The notes below the pieces were generated by a model that saw nothing but the letters and a program-made list of their open reading frames with translations, was not told the origin of the DNA and searched no databases. Positions 1-6,041 of a stretch of 6,314 nucleotides of DNA are shown piece by piece. The position numbers and the translations under genes are program-made. Positions within the stretch are counted from its first letter, which is position 1. The number at the start of each line of letters is the position of its first letter. Location of the stretch: contig JANQFD010000003.1 of the NCBI GenBank assembly GCA_028278005.1, positions 1 to 6,314 on the forward strand. Direction: 5' to 3'. This DNA is from Chlorobium sp. Its GTDB lineage: Bacteria; Bacteroidota; Chlorobiia; Chlorobiales; Chlorobiaceae.

Positions 1-1146
1 CATGCCGAACGCGAACAACCCGGCTCCATGCTGCTGGTTTTGCCTGCGGATCATGTTATCCGTGATAAAGACGCTTTTGCAAAGGCTGTTGAACTTGGCA
101 GGAAAGCCGCCGATGAGGGTGCACTCGTCACGTTCGGGGTAGTTCCCGATTCTCCCGAAACCGGTTATGGTTATATCAGGGCGTCGGTAGATGATTGTGT
201 GGCGCATCAGAACAGCGGCATTATGCCGGTTGAAGAGTTTGTTGAAAAACCTGACAGGAAAACAGCGGAAAAATATGTCAAGTCAGGGGATTATTTCTGG
301 AACAGCGGAATGTTTCTGTTCCGGGCTTCCCGATATATCGATGAGCTTGAGGAGCATGCGCCGGATATGCTCGATGCATGCAGGGAAGCCCTTGAACGTG
401 CTTCGGTAGACCTTGATTTTCTAAGGCTCGACAGTCAGGCTTTCACTGCATGTCCGGCCGATTCAATTGACTATGCGGTTATGGAGAAAACATCCAGAGC
501 TGCCGTAGTGCCTCTTGATGCGGGATGGAGCGATGTCGGGGCATGGTCGGCGCTTTGGGGTGTCAGAGAACGAGATGCATCCGGCAACGTTACCAAAGGT
601 GATGTGCTGTTGGAGGATGTGCAGAACAGCTTCGTCCATGCATCCAGCCGTCTGGTAGCTGCTGTCGGCCTCGATGAGCATGTTATTGTCGAGACATCCG
701 ACGCGGTTCTGGTTGCATCGAAGGAAAGGGTGCAGGAAGTCAAAACGATTGTGGAGAGGTTGAAGAGTGAAGGGCGGCGCGAAGCCATCAACCATTCAAG
801 GGTATCCCGTCCATGGGGTTCTTATGAAACGGTCGATTTGTCGGAACGTTTCCAGGTAAAGCGCATAGTTGTCAACCCCGGGGCAGCGTTGTCGTTGCAA
901 AAGCACTTTCATCGTGCGGAACACTGGGTAATAGTCAAGGGCACGGCACTGATAAAGGTCGGTGAAAAGGAGATTATTCTGAGAGAAGACCAGTCGACCT
1001 ATATACCTCTCGGTACTTTGCACCGTTTGGAGAACCCCGGAAAAATACCTCTGGAGCTTATCGAGGTACAGACAGGAAGTTACCTTGGGGAGGACGATAT
1101 TGTGCGCTATGAGGACAGATACGGCCGGGGGGATAATCGTAAGTAA
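1..1146 (+). CDS. manC: Mannose-1-phosphate guanylyltransferase / mannose-6-phosphate isomerase, 3' part
   Basis: This is a bifunctional cytosolic enzyme. It joins GTP and mannose-1-phosphate to make GDP-mannose for polysaccharide or O-antigen synthesis, and its C-terminal half is of the type II phosphomannose isomerase family. The frame is open from base 1, so the 5' end lies outside the window; 381 codons remain of a usual 460-480. Counting from the first in-window codon, the nucleotidyltransferase half shows LPADHVI (14-20), FVEKP (80-84), WNSGMFLF (from 100), SIDYAVMEK (155-163) and GWSDVGAW (175-182). The cupin half starts at RPWGSYE (from 270) and carries H302, H304, E307 and H341, the usual metal-site pattern, then IEVQTGSYLGEDDIVR near the end. 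The missing portion should hold the N-terminal nucleotide-binding loop. No partner glycan genes are visible. The family call is secure; the balance of the two activities cannot be judged. Confidence 0.95.
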   Translation, partial: HAEREQPGSMLLVLPADHVIRDKDAFAKAVELGRKAADEGALVTFGVVPDSPETGYGYIRASVDDCVAHQNSGIMPVEEFVEKPDRKTAEKYVKSGDYFWNSGMFLFRASRYIDELEEHAPDMLDACREALERASVDLDFLRLDSQAFTACPADSIDYAVMEKTSRAAVVPLDAGWSDVGAWSALWGVRERDASGNVTKGDVLLEDVQNSFVHASSRLVAAVGLDEHVIVETSDAVLVASKERVQEVKTIVERLKSEGRREAINHSRVSRPWGSYETVDLSERFQVKRIVVNPGAALSLQKHFHRAEHWVIVKGTALIKVGEKEIILREDQSTYIPLGTLHRLENPGKIPLELIEVQTGSYLGEDDIVRYEDRYGRGDNRK

Positions 1147-1151
1147 AGGAA

Positions 1152-1232
1152 ATGAACCGTTATGCAGATTGTTTTGCCGCCGTTATTGTAGCTTTTGCCG
1201 GATTCCGGTTATTCGGGATCAGGGGGTTTTGA
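1152..1232 (+). CDS. Possible 26-residue hydrophobic mini-ORF
   Basis: An ATG six bases after the manC-type stop opens a 26-codon frame, preceded by AAGGA but with only one base of spacing, which is too tight for a good ribosome site. The peptide begins MNRYADCF and continues with a hydrophobic stretch (AAVIVAFAG) before basic residues. It ends exactly where the next mini-ORF begins (TGA then ATG). Part of it coincides with a weak hairpin. A frame this short is easily open by chance, so this is recorded as a candidate only. Confidence 0.12.
   Translation: MNRYADCFAAVIVAFAGFRLFGIRGF
1201..1220 (+). terminator. Weak hairpin with short T run after the manC-type gene
   Basis: GATTCCG (1201-1207) pairs with CGGGATC (1214-1220) in a 7-bp stem containing one G-T pair, with a six-base GTTATT loop. 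The stem is followed by AGGGGGTTTT. The T run is short and separated from the stem by six bases, so this would be a weak terminator at best. It lies about 55 bases after the manC-type stop. Confidence 0.25.
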
Positions 1233-1328
1233 ATGCTTTGGGAAATATACTATCTTCTTTTTATTGCAATTCTGGTATGTATATTCGATATAAAATTTAA
1301 ACTCTGTAGCAAATGGCTGAAGAAATGA
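1233..1328 (+). CDS. Possible 31-residue single-span membrane peptide
   Basis: ATG at 1233 directly follows the previous mini-ORF's stop and opens 31 codons ending TGA at 1326-1328. The peptide has an N-terminal MLWEIYY, a strongly hydrophobic centre (LLFIAILVCIF) and a basic tail (KFKLCSKWLKK), the classic form of a small one-helix inner-membrane protein with a positive C-terminal side. Its stop overlaps ATG 1325 of the next gene as ATGA, an arrangement typical of translational coupling. No clear ribosome site precedes it, and it overlaps the ATG 1313 start. I recognise no family. It could be a chance frame in an AT-rich gap. Confidence 0.25.
   Translation: MLWEIYYLLFIAILVCIFDIKFKLCSKWLKK
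1264..1294 (+). promoter_or_regulatory. Possible sigma-70 promoter for the small amphipathic gene
   Basis: TTGCAA (1264-1269) and TATAAA (1289-1294) are separated by 19 bases. The -10 box matches consensus at five of six positions, the -35 box at four, and the spacing is longer than ideal. Transcription would begin near 1301, leaving a very short leader before ATG 1313. The match could be chance in this AT-rich stretch. Confidence 0.2.
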
Positions 1329-1531
1329 AAACCCAGCAACAGGGCGGAGGAAGCCAAGACATCAAAGGGGATTTTTCGACGCTTCTATTAGGTGTGGGTA
1401 ATCTTCTCGATACCACTCTTACACCGCTGGGCAATGCGCTCGTTCAGGCTCTGGAATCGGCTAACAGTGTTGCACAGCAGATCCTTGAAGGCATCAGTAG
1501 CACCCTCAACAATAATCAGGGAAACAAGTAA
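1313..1531 (+). CDS. Small amphipathic protein, 72 residues; possibly chlorosome-envelope-like
   Basis: I cannot assign this gene firmly. The product has a charged, Gln/Gly-rich start (residues 1-20), a central stretch (21-65) of alternating hydrophobic and small polar residues (LLLGVGNLLD, GNALVQALES, QQILEGISSTL), and an Asn-rich tail. There is no signal peptide, no Cys and no catalytic motif. The pattern resembles small chlorosome-envelope proteins of the CsmB/CsmF kind in green sulfur bacteria, which coat the lipid monolayer of the antenna; this is recalled similarity of style, not an alignment. A strong intrinsic terminator follows about 60 bases after the stop, consistent with a real, separately transcribed gene. 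ATG 1313 lacks a clear ribosome site. ATG 1325 (68 residues) is an alternative start and overlaps the stop of an upstream mini-ORF as ATGA. That it is a gene is likely; its function is open. Confidence 0.7.
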   Translation: MAEEMKTQQQGGGSQDIKGDFSTLLLGVGNLLDTTLTPLGNALVQALESANSVAQQILEGISSTLNNNQGNK

Positions 1532-1593
1532 AGAGGCCCTGTTCTGCTCACGGAAAGCCGTCGGTCAGAAGAGAGTGCATAGACTTGGTTTAC

Positions 1594-1629
1594 AAAGGCA
1601 AGCCTTTTAACATCAAAAGGCTTGCCTTT
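1594..1629 (+). terminator. Strong intrinsic terminator
   Basis: A perfect 15-bp stem pairs AAAGGCAAGCCTTTT (1594-1608) with AAAAGGCTTGCCTTT (1615-1629) around the six-base loop AACATC. The A and T ends of the stem supply the A-tract and T-tract. The T run ends in TTTCGTATTTA on the plus strand. The near symmetry means it could stop transcription from either side. It ends the small gene at 1313-1531 and insulates ileS. Confidence 0.85.
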
Positions 1630-1650
1630 CGTATTTACCGAGACTATATT
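1622..1650 (+). promoter_or_regulatory. Likely ileS promoter overlapping the terminator stem
   Basis: TTGCCT (1622-1627) and TATATT (1645-1650) are spaced by exactly 17 bases. The -10 box matches consensus at five of six positions and the -35 box at four. Transcription would start near 1657, giving a leader of about 38 bases before ATG 1695. The -35 box lies inside the right arm of the upstream terminator hairpin. I saw no T-box, the leader being far too short to hold one. Confidence 0.4.
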
Positions 1651-1694
1651 CCTGCGCACAGTTCTATTATCCTACTTATTTATCATGAATAACA

Positions 1695-4600
1695 ATGCCC
1701 GATAAATTTCCCGACTATCCTTCCGGAACATCGTACAGTAGCGTAGAAGCTGAAGTGATGCGGTACTGGAAAGAACATGATATTTTCCGAAAAAGCCTTG
1801 AAAAACCGGGTGACGAGATCTTTTCTTTTTACGAAGGTCCGCCGACGGTAAATGGAAAGCCGGGGGTGCACCATGTTTTCAGCAGAACGATCAAGGATAT
1901 TGTCTGTCGTTTCAAATCAATGCAGGGGTACAGGGTGCCGCGCAAGGCAGGCTGGGATACGCATGGTTTGCCGGTTGAGATATCGGTTGAAAAGAAACTC
2001 GGGCTGAAAAACAAGGCCCAGGTCGAGGAGTACGGCGCAGGCGAGTTTAACGCCGAAGCGAAGGAGCTGGTCTATCATCATATCGATGACAACCGGGAAG
2101 GATGGGGCAAGCTGACCGAGTTGATGGGGTACTGGGTGGACATGGACGATCCTTATATCACCTGTACCAACGACTATATCGAGTCCGTCTGGTGGGCACT
2201 GAAAACGATTTTTGACAAGGGGCTCATTTACAAGGATTACAAGATCGTTCCGCAGGACCCGAAATCGGAAACGGTGCTGAGTTCACATGAACTCGCCCTC
2301 GGATATAAAGAGGTAAAGGATCCGAGTGTCTATGTGAAATTCAAGGTAAAGGATGCCGATGAATACCTTTTGGTATGGACTACCACGCCCTGGACGTTGA
2401 TTTCAAACGTTGCGCTGTGCGTCGGGCCGGAGGTGGAGTATGTGAGGGCAAGAACGCCGGATGGAGAAGTCTATATTCTGGCGAAGTCCCGCTTGCAGGT
2501 GCTCGAGCAGATGTTGGACGAGGGTGAGGAACTGGTTCTTCTCGACTCTTTCAGCGGAAGCCTTCTGGCGGGCATCGAATACGAGCCGCTTTTTATCTGG
2601 GCAAAGCCTGAGAAACCCTGCTGGTTTGTCGCTGAAGGAGACTTTGTGACCACCGAAGACGGAACGGGGGTGGTACACATCGCACCGGCTTTCGGGGCCG
2701 ATGACTACGAGCTTTCCAAAAAGTACGACCTGCCGATGCTCCAGCCGGTTGCGCGTAACGGATGTTTTACCGATGAGGTTCCGGAATACGAGGGAATGTT
2801 TTTCAAGGATGCAGATCCTTTGATTGTCCGGCGGCTGAAGGAGGAGGGTAAACTGCTGAAGAAAGAAACCATCACCCACACCTATCCTTTTTCCTGGCGT
2901 TACGATGTTCCGGTTATCTACTATGCGCGTGAGTCATGGTATATCAGGACGACAGCTATCGCCGGCCGTATGGTCGAGCATAACCGTCATATCAACTGGT
3001 GCCCTCCGGAAATCGGCTCAGGCCGTTTCGGAAACTGGCTCGAAGAAAACAAGGACTGGGCGCTTTCGCGTGAACGTTTCTGGGGTACGCCTTTGCCGAT
3101 ATGGGTTTCCGAGGATTTCCGGATCGGTGACGGTCCGGGTTCGGGTAAAGTGTTTGCCATTGGGTCCGTGGCGGAACTCAAGGAAGGATTTATAGATATC
3201 GATCGAAAACAGTACCGGCTCGGAGATGCTCTTCGGGATGGGCTTGTCGAACTCGATCTGCACAAGCCGTTTGTCGACAGGATCTATTTCATTCGTGAGG
3301 GAAAACGGTTCACCCGCACACCGGAGCTGATCGATGTCTGGTTCGACAGCGGTTCCATGCCGTTTGCCCAGCTGCACTACCCATTTGAGAACAAGGACCT
3401 TTTCGAGAAAACTTTTCCGGCGGATTTCATCGCTGAAGGTGTAGACCAGACAAGAGGATGGTTTTACACGCTCCACGCTATCGGGACATTGATTTTCGAC
3501 AAACCTGCCTACCGGAATCTCGTGGTTAACGGTCATATTCTCGATCGCAACGGTCAGAAGATGTCAAAGTCGAAAGGGAACGTCGTCGATCCGTTTGAAA
3601 CAATTGAGAAATACGGTGCCGATGCGTTACGTTGGTATCTTATGCTTTCAAGCCCTCCATGGAGACCGAAATCGTTCAATCCGGATGAAATAGAGGAGGA
3701 GCAGCGCAAGTTCTTCCGTGCATTCGTCAACAGTTACAACTTCTTCGTGATGTATGCCAACGTTGACGGTTTTACATTTGCCGAAGAAGAAATACCTCTT
3801 TCCGGGCGTTCCGGGCTGGACCGCTGGATTCTATCATGTCTGAACTCCCTAGTTGCCGGAGTCGGGCTGAGAATGCAGCAGTATGATCTCACCGGTTCGA
3901 TTCGGTTGATAAATGATTTTACGGTAGACGATCTTTCCAACTGGTATATTCGCCGGTCAAGAAAACGTTTCTGGAAAGGAGAGATGGGTAAGGACAAGCT
4001 TGCGGCATACCAGACGCTCTACCAATGCCTCGACACGGTTGCCAGACTCCTTGCTCCGTTCACCCCTTTCATTGCCGACCGGATATTCATGAACCTGAAC
4101 AGTGTTACAGGCCGTGAACCCCGGGAATCGGTGCACCTCTGTGAACTGCCGGCGCTGGACAAGGCATCCATTGACAGATCACTGGAGCTTCGTATGAAGA
4201 AGGCACAGATTGTAACGTCTCTTGTTCGCACAATGCGGGAGAAAGCCTCGATAAAGGTTCGTCAGCCATTGAAGCGGATCATGCTGGCTGTCGATGATAC
4301 GGCAGACAGAATGGAGTATGAAAAAGTCAGGGATATCATTGTCGATGAGGTCAATGTTCAGAAGGTAGAGTACATTGAGGATGAAAGTTCAGTGGTAAGC
4401 AAAAAGGCGAAACCTGATTTCAAATCGTTGGGTCCCCGGTACGGAAAAGAGGTCAAACGTGTCGCCGGGAGTATCAGGACGCTGACCCATAAACAGATTT
4501 CCGCTCTTGAAGCTTCGGGTTCTCTCGAACTGGAAATCGAAGGTAAACGCTACATGATTACCCTGGAGGATGTCGTCATCAGTCGTGAAGATATCGAAGG

Positions 4601-4937
4601 ATGGCTTGTGGCGGCCGATGATGCTCATGGTGTTATGGTGGCGCTCGACACTGAAATCACTCCCGAGCTGGAGATGCTTGGGCTGGCCAGAGAACTGGTC
4701 AGCAGGGTTCAGGCGCTTCGAAAGGACAGCGGCCTGGAGATTACCGACCGGATCGTCCTGCAAGTTGGCGGGAGCGAAAAGGTAGAGCGGGCGATCGAGA
4801 CAAACAGTGAATATATCAGGCAGGAAACGCTTGCGGTATCGCTCGATATCGTACCTCTGGATGCTCTGCAGGATGGCCGCGAGGAAAACGTAAACGGCGA
4901 AATATGCCGTTTAATGCTTGATAAATCCAAAAGCTAA
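1695..4937 (+). CDS. ileS: Isoleucyl-tRNA synthetase, type 2, with G-x-H-H signature
   Basis: This cytosolic class I synthetase charges tRNA-Ile with isoleucine and hydrolyses mischarged valine. At 1080 residues it has the length of type 2 (eukaryote-like) IleRS, and it lacks the C-terminal Cys-rich zinc module of type 1. In order: the ATP signature as PGVHHV, with G57-V58-H59-H60 in place of the usual H-x-G-H; WDTHGLPVE (from 87); the CP1 editing domain with TTTPWTL (229-235) and GTGVVHIAP (323-331), including the conserved Asp D337; DWALSRERFWGTPLPIW (454-470); KMSKS (622-626); the helical anticodon-binding domain from about 700 with WYIRRSRKRFW (750-760); and a C-terminal extension from about 850. 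The segment 183-199 (KIVPQDPKSETVLSSHE) has no zinc-binding Cys. ATG 1695 is the only start giving the full N-terminus, though no ribosome site is seen. Type 2 enzymes are generally little affected by mupirocin. Confidence 0.98.
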   Translation: MPDKFPDYPSGTSYSSVEAEVMRYWKEHDIFRKSLEKPGDEIFSFYEGPPTVNGKPGVHHVFSRTIKDIVCRFKSMQGYRVPRKAGWDTHGLPVEISVEKKLGLKNKAQVEEYGAGEFNAEAKELVYHHIDDNREGWGKLTELMGYWVDMDDPYITCTNDYIESVWWALKTIFDKGLIYKDYKIVPQDPKSETVLSSHELALGYKEVKDPSVYVKFKVKDADEYLLVWTTTPWTLISNVALCVGPEVEYVRARTPDGEVYILAKSRLQVLEQMLDEGEELVLLDSFSGSLLAGIEYEPLFIWAKPEKPCWFVAEGDFVTTEDGTGVVHIAPAFGADDYELSKKYDLPMLQPVARNGCFTDEVPEYEGMFFKDADPLIVRRLKEEGKLLKKETITHTYPFSWRYDVPVIYYARESWYIRTTAIAGRMVEHNRHINWCPPEIGSGRFGNWLEENKDWALSRERFWGTPLPIWVSEDFRIGDGPGSGKVFAIGSVAELKEGFIDIDRKQYRLGDALRDGLVELDLHKPFVDRIYFIREGKRFTRTPELIDVWFDSGSMPFAQLHYPFENKDLFEKTFPADFIAEGVDQTRGWFYTLHAIGTLIFDKPAYRNLVVNGHILDRNGQKMSKSKGNVVDPFETIEKYGADALRWYLMLSSPPWRPKSFNPDEIEEEQRKFFRAFVNSYNFFVMYANVDGFTFAEEEIPLSGRSGLDRWILSCLNSLVAGVGLRMQQYDLTGSIRLINDFTVDDLSNWYIRRSRKRFWKGEMGKDKLAAYQTLYQCLDTVARLLAPFTPFIADRIFMNLNSVTGREPRESVHLCELPALDKASIDRSLELRMKKAQIVTSLVRTMREKASIKVRQPLKRIMLAVDDTADRMEYEKVRDIIVDEVNVQKVEYIEDESSVVSKKAKPDFKSLGPRYGKEVKRVAGSIRTLTHKQISALEASGSLELEIEGKRYMITLEDVVISREDIEGWLVAADDAHGVMVALDTEITPELEMLGLARELVSRVQALRKDSGLEITDRIVLQVGGSEKVERAIETNSEYIRQETLAVSLDIVPLDALQDGREENVNGEICRLMLDKSKS

Positions 4938-4946
4938 TGTTATAAT
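4918..4946 (+). promoter_or_regulatory. Near-consensus sigma-70 promoter for the DksA/TraR-family gene
   Basis: TTGATA (4918-4923) and TATAAT (4941-4946) are separated by exactly 17 bases, matching consensus at five and six of six positions. It is the best promoter in the window. The -35 box lies within the last codons of ileS, and the start site would be near 4953. The DksA/TraR-family gene can therefore be transcribed independently of ileS, with a leader of about 118 bases. Confidence 0.65.
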
Positions 4947-4963
4947 TACCGTGTTTTTACCTG

Positions 4964-5033
4964 AGGAGGCTTCGTCTTGCTGACCGTTCGGTTATCACCT
5001 TGTAACAATCGTTTACCTCGGGTTATTCGTTGA
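4964..5033 (+). promoter_or_regulatory. Orphan AGGAGG ribosome site and 18-codon leader ORF
   Basis: A full AGGAGG (4964-4969) sits about 100 bases before ATG 5071, too far to serve it. Seven bases after it is TTG 4977, which opens an 18-codon frame (initiator, then LTVRLSPCNNRLPRVIR) ending TGA at 5031-5033. Ideal ribosome-site spacing just downstream of a near-consensus promoter suggests a translated leader peptide. It has no run of one amino acid that would indicate a classical attenuator. The frame is short, so chance cannot be excluded. Confidence 0.3.
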
Positions 5034-5047
5034 TGTGTCAGAACCCG
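5019..5047 (+). promoter_or_regulatory. Leader hairpin before the DksA/TraR-family gene
   Basis: CGGGTT (5019-5024) pairs with AACCCG (5042-5047), a 6-bp stem with a 17-base loop. The loop contains the TGATG junction between the two leader mini-ORFs. There is no T run after it, so it is not an intrinsic terminator. It could influence ribosome passage to ATG 5071; this is inference from position. Confidence 0.25.
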
Positions 5048-5068
5048 GTTAACTGGATAGAGAATTAA
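5033..5068 (+). CDS. Possible 11-residue mini-ORF coupled to the leader ORF
   Basis: ATG 5033 overlaps the stop of the leader ORF as TGATG and encodes MCQNPVNWIEN, stopping at 5066-5068, two bases before ATG 5071. With the leader ORF it forms a possible relay that could deliver ribosomes to a start codon that has no ribosome site of its own. The peptide has no recognisable function and the frame is short enough to be chance. Confidence 0.15.
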   Translation: MCQNPVNWIEN

Positions 5069-5070
5069 TC

Positions 5071-5514
5071 ATGCCCAGAAAAAGCAGCAGTACCCAAAAG
5101 AAAGAAAAGGAAACTCCTGAAGGCCCGACCAAGGTGATTCATACCTACCTGTCGGATGAAGAACTGGAGCATTTCAAACAACTTCTTCTGAAACGTCGTG
5201 AAGAGGTACTGCGTGATCTCGATATTCTGAGATCCTCACTTTCGGAGGAGAGCGTTGAGGATTCGATCAACTCGAATTACTCCATGCATATGGCAGATCA
5301 CGGGACCGAAACCATGGACCGCGAACAACGGTTCATGTTTATCGCCCGCGACGAAAAATATCTTGGCTACATTGATCAGGCTCTTGAAAGGATCAGGAAC
5401 AAGACCTACGGTGTTTGCGCCAAATCAGGCAAACCTATCCCCAAAAAACGTCTTGAAGCAGTTCCTCACACCTCAGTCCGCATCGAATTCAAAGAGAACA
5501 AGAAGAAAGGTTAA
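5071..5514 (+). CDS. DksA/TraR-family regulator with a degenerate zinc finger
   Basis: The 147-residue product has the family form: a basic, Lys-rich start (1-20), two long helices that should form a coiled-coil hairpin (about 28-60 and 80-112), and a C-terminal globule (112-145). Family members enter the secondary channel of RNA polymerase and alter initiation, often with ppGpp. MADHGTETMDREQ (74-86) fits the AD-x-GTE-x-x-(E/D)RE signature of the YteA/TraR-like branch. The zinc-finger region YGVCAKSGKPIPKKRLEAVPHT has a single Cys (C116), S119 where the second would be, and no second Cys pair. By hand alignment D76 falls at the second tip Asp of DksA, while the first Asp and the Ala are not kept, so canonical DksA action is uncertain. 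ATG 5071 is the natural start: an in-frame TAA lies at 5050-5052. It is convergent with purF. Confidence 0.9.
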   Translation: MPRKSSSTQKKEKETPEGPTKVIHTYLSDEELEHFKQLLLKRREEVLRDLDILRSSLSEESVEDSINSNYSMHMADHGTETMDREQRFMFIARDEKYLGYIDQALERIRNKTYGVCAKSGKPIPKKRLEAVPHTSVRIEFKENKKKG

Positions 5515-5515
5515 A

Positions 5516-5575
5516 GTGCGCACTTCGTGCACGGTAGTAGGGAGTAGCCCACTTCGCGGGCAGTAGTAAGGAGCC
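5516..5575 (+). repeat. Left hairpin cluster flanking the four-helix-bundle gene
   Basis: Two short hairpins are joined by GTAGTAGGGAGTA-like spacers. The first, 5516-5532, pairs GTGCGC with GCACTTCGTGCAC's 3' half around an ACTTC loop. The second, 5547-5561, pairs GCCC with GGGC around ACTTCGC. The segment 5541-5555 (GGAGTAGCCCACTTC) recurs exactly as its reverse complement at 6059-6073, and similarity continues through the following GGGCAGTAGTAAGGA. The cluster starts one base after the DksA-like stop. Confidence 0.75.
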
Positions 5576-5639
5576 GGAAATCAATCGGAAATAGTTGTAA
5601 AATAAGGAGCTCTGCAGGTAGAACAGGTTGAATTCTCTG

Positions 5640-6017
5640 TTACTGAACTTCCGAAAAGTTATTTTTTATTCCTTTCATATAAGCATTCAGTAAACGGCTG
5701 ACTTCATTAGTCAAGTTTTTTAAACAATTAAAAACGTCTTCAGGTACATACCCAAGATCCTTGGCCAGCAAAATATAGTAACGGCACTCTTCCAATGAGC
5801 CTTGGGAAATGTTGTAAAATCTTAGCTTATCAGCTTCAGACGGCTTGACAAAACCCTCTGCGATATTGGCCGGAATAGATACAGCTGCTCTGCGGAATTG
5901 AGAAGTTAATCCATACACTTCTTCCTTAGGAAATCTTTGTGTAACCTGATAGACTTGAAGAGCTAAATCATGGGACTTTTTCCAAACATGGAGATCCTGA
6001 AAACACCGACTAGCCAT
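5640..6017 (-). CDS. Four-helix-bundle protein of the 23S rRNA intervening-sequence (S23/IVP) family
   Basis: The 125-residue product matches the small family first found encoded in intervening sequences of bacterial 23S rRNA genes; the molecular role of free-standing members is not settled. Visible family features: FQDLHVWKKSHDLAL (6-20), FPKEEVYGLTSQFRRAAVSIPANIAEG (29-55), the third-helix start NISQGSLEECRYY (69-81) and LLAKDLGY (83-90). Length is typical. I choose ATG at 6015-6017 because the family similarity starts just after it and GGAAAAAGA lies immediately upstream. The frame stays open to an ATG at 6102-6104, but those 29 extra codons run mostly through the flanking hairpin repeats. 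The gene is clearly more AT-rich than its neighbours and sits in an inverted-repeat unit, both signs of transfer. It is not inside an rRNA gene here. It shares direction with purF. Confidence 0.9.
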   Translation of the reverse strand: MASRCFQDLHVWKKSHDLALQVYQVTQRFPKEEVYGLTSQFRRAAVSIPANIAEGFVKPSEADKLRFYNISQGSLEECRYYILLAKDLGYVPEDVFNCLKNLTNEVSRLLNAYMKGIKNNFSEVQ

Positions 6018-6041
6018 TCTTTTTCCACATTTATATTTGTT

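Noticed and set aside
463..795. Antisense ORFs of 106-110 codons opposite the manC-type gene
   Set aside because: They lie wholly opposite strongly conserved coding sequence, have no family motifs or ribosome site, and have Ser/Arg/His-rich composition typical of antisense shadows.
1246..1251. TATACT as a -10 box with TTGAAT (1229-1234) as a -35 box
   Set aside because: The spacer is only 11 bases, outside the workable range for sigma-70.
1085..1300. 71-codon plus-strand ORF spanning the manC-type end and the following gap
   Set aside because: The first part overlaps conserved ManC C-terminal motifs in another frame and the Cys/Arg-rich product resembles no family.
1685..1705. Six-codon ORF (MNNNAR) overlapping the ileS start
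   Set aside because: It has no ribosome site and is too short to separate from chance, although an overlapping upstream start could modestly lower ileS initiation.
2403..2879. Antisense ORF of 158 codons within ileS
   Set aside because: It covers the conserved editing domain on the other strand; the composition is unremarkable and no domain is recognisable.
3018..3536. Antisense ORF of 172 codons within ileS
   Set aside because: Longest antisense frame, but it mirrors the codon bias of ileS and shows no motif, promoter or ribosome site.
5255..5566. 103-codon ORF overlapping the DksA/TraR-family gene in another frame
   Set aside because: It is a frame shadow of the conserved coiled-coil region that runs on into the hairpin repeats, with no family similarity.
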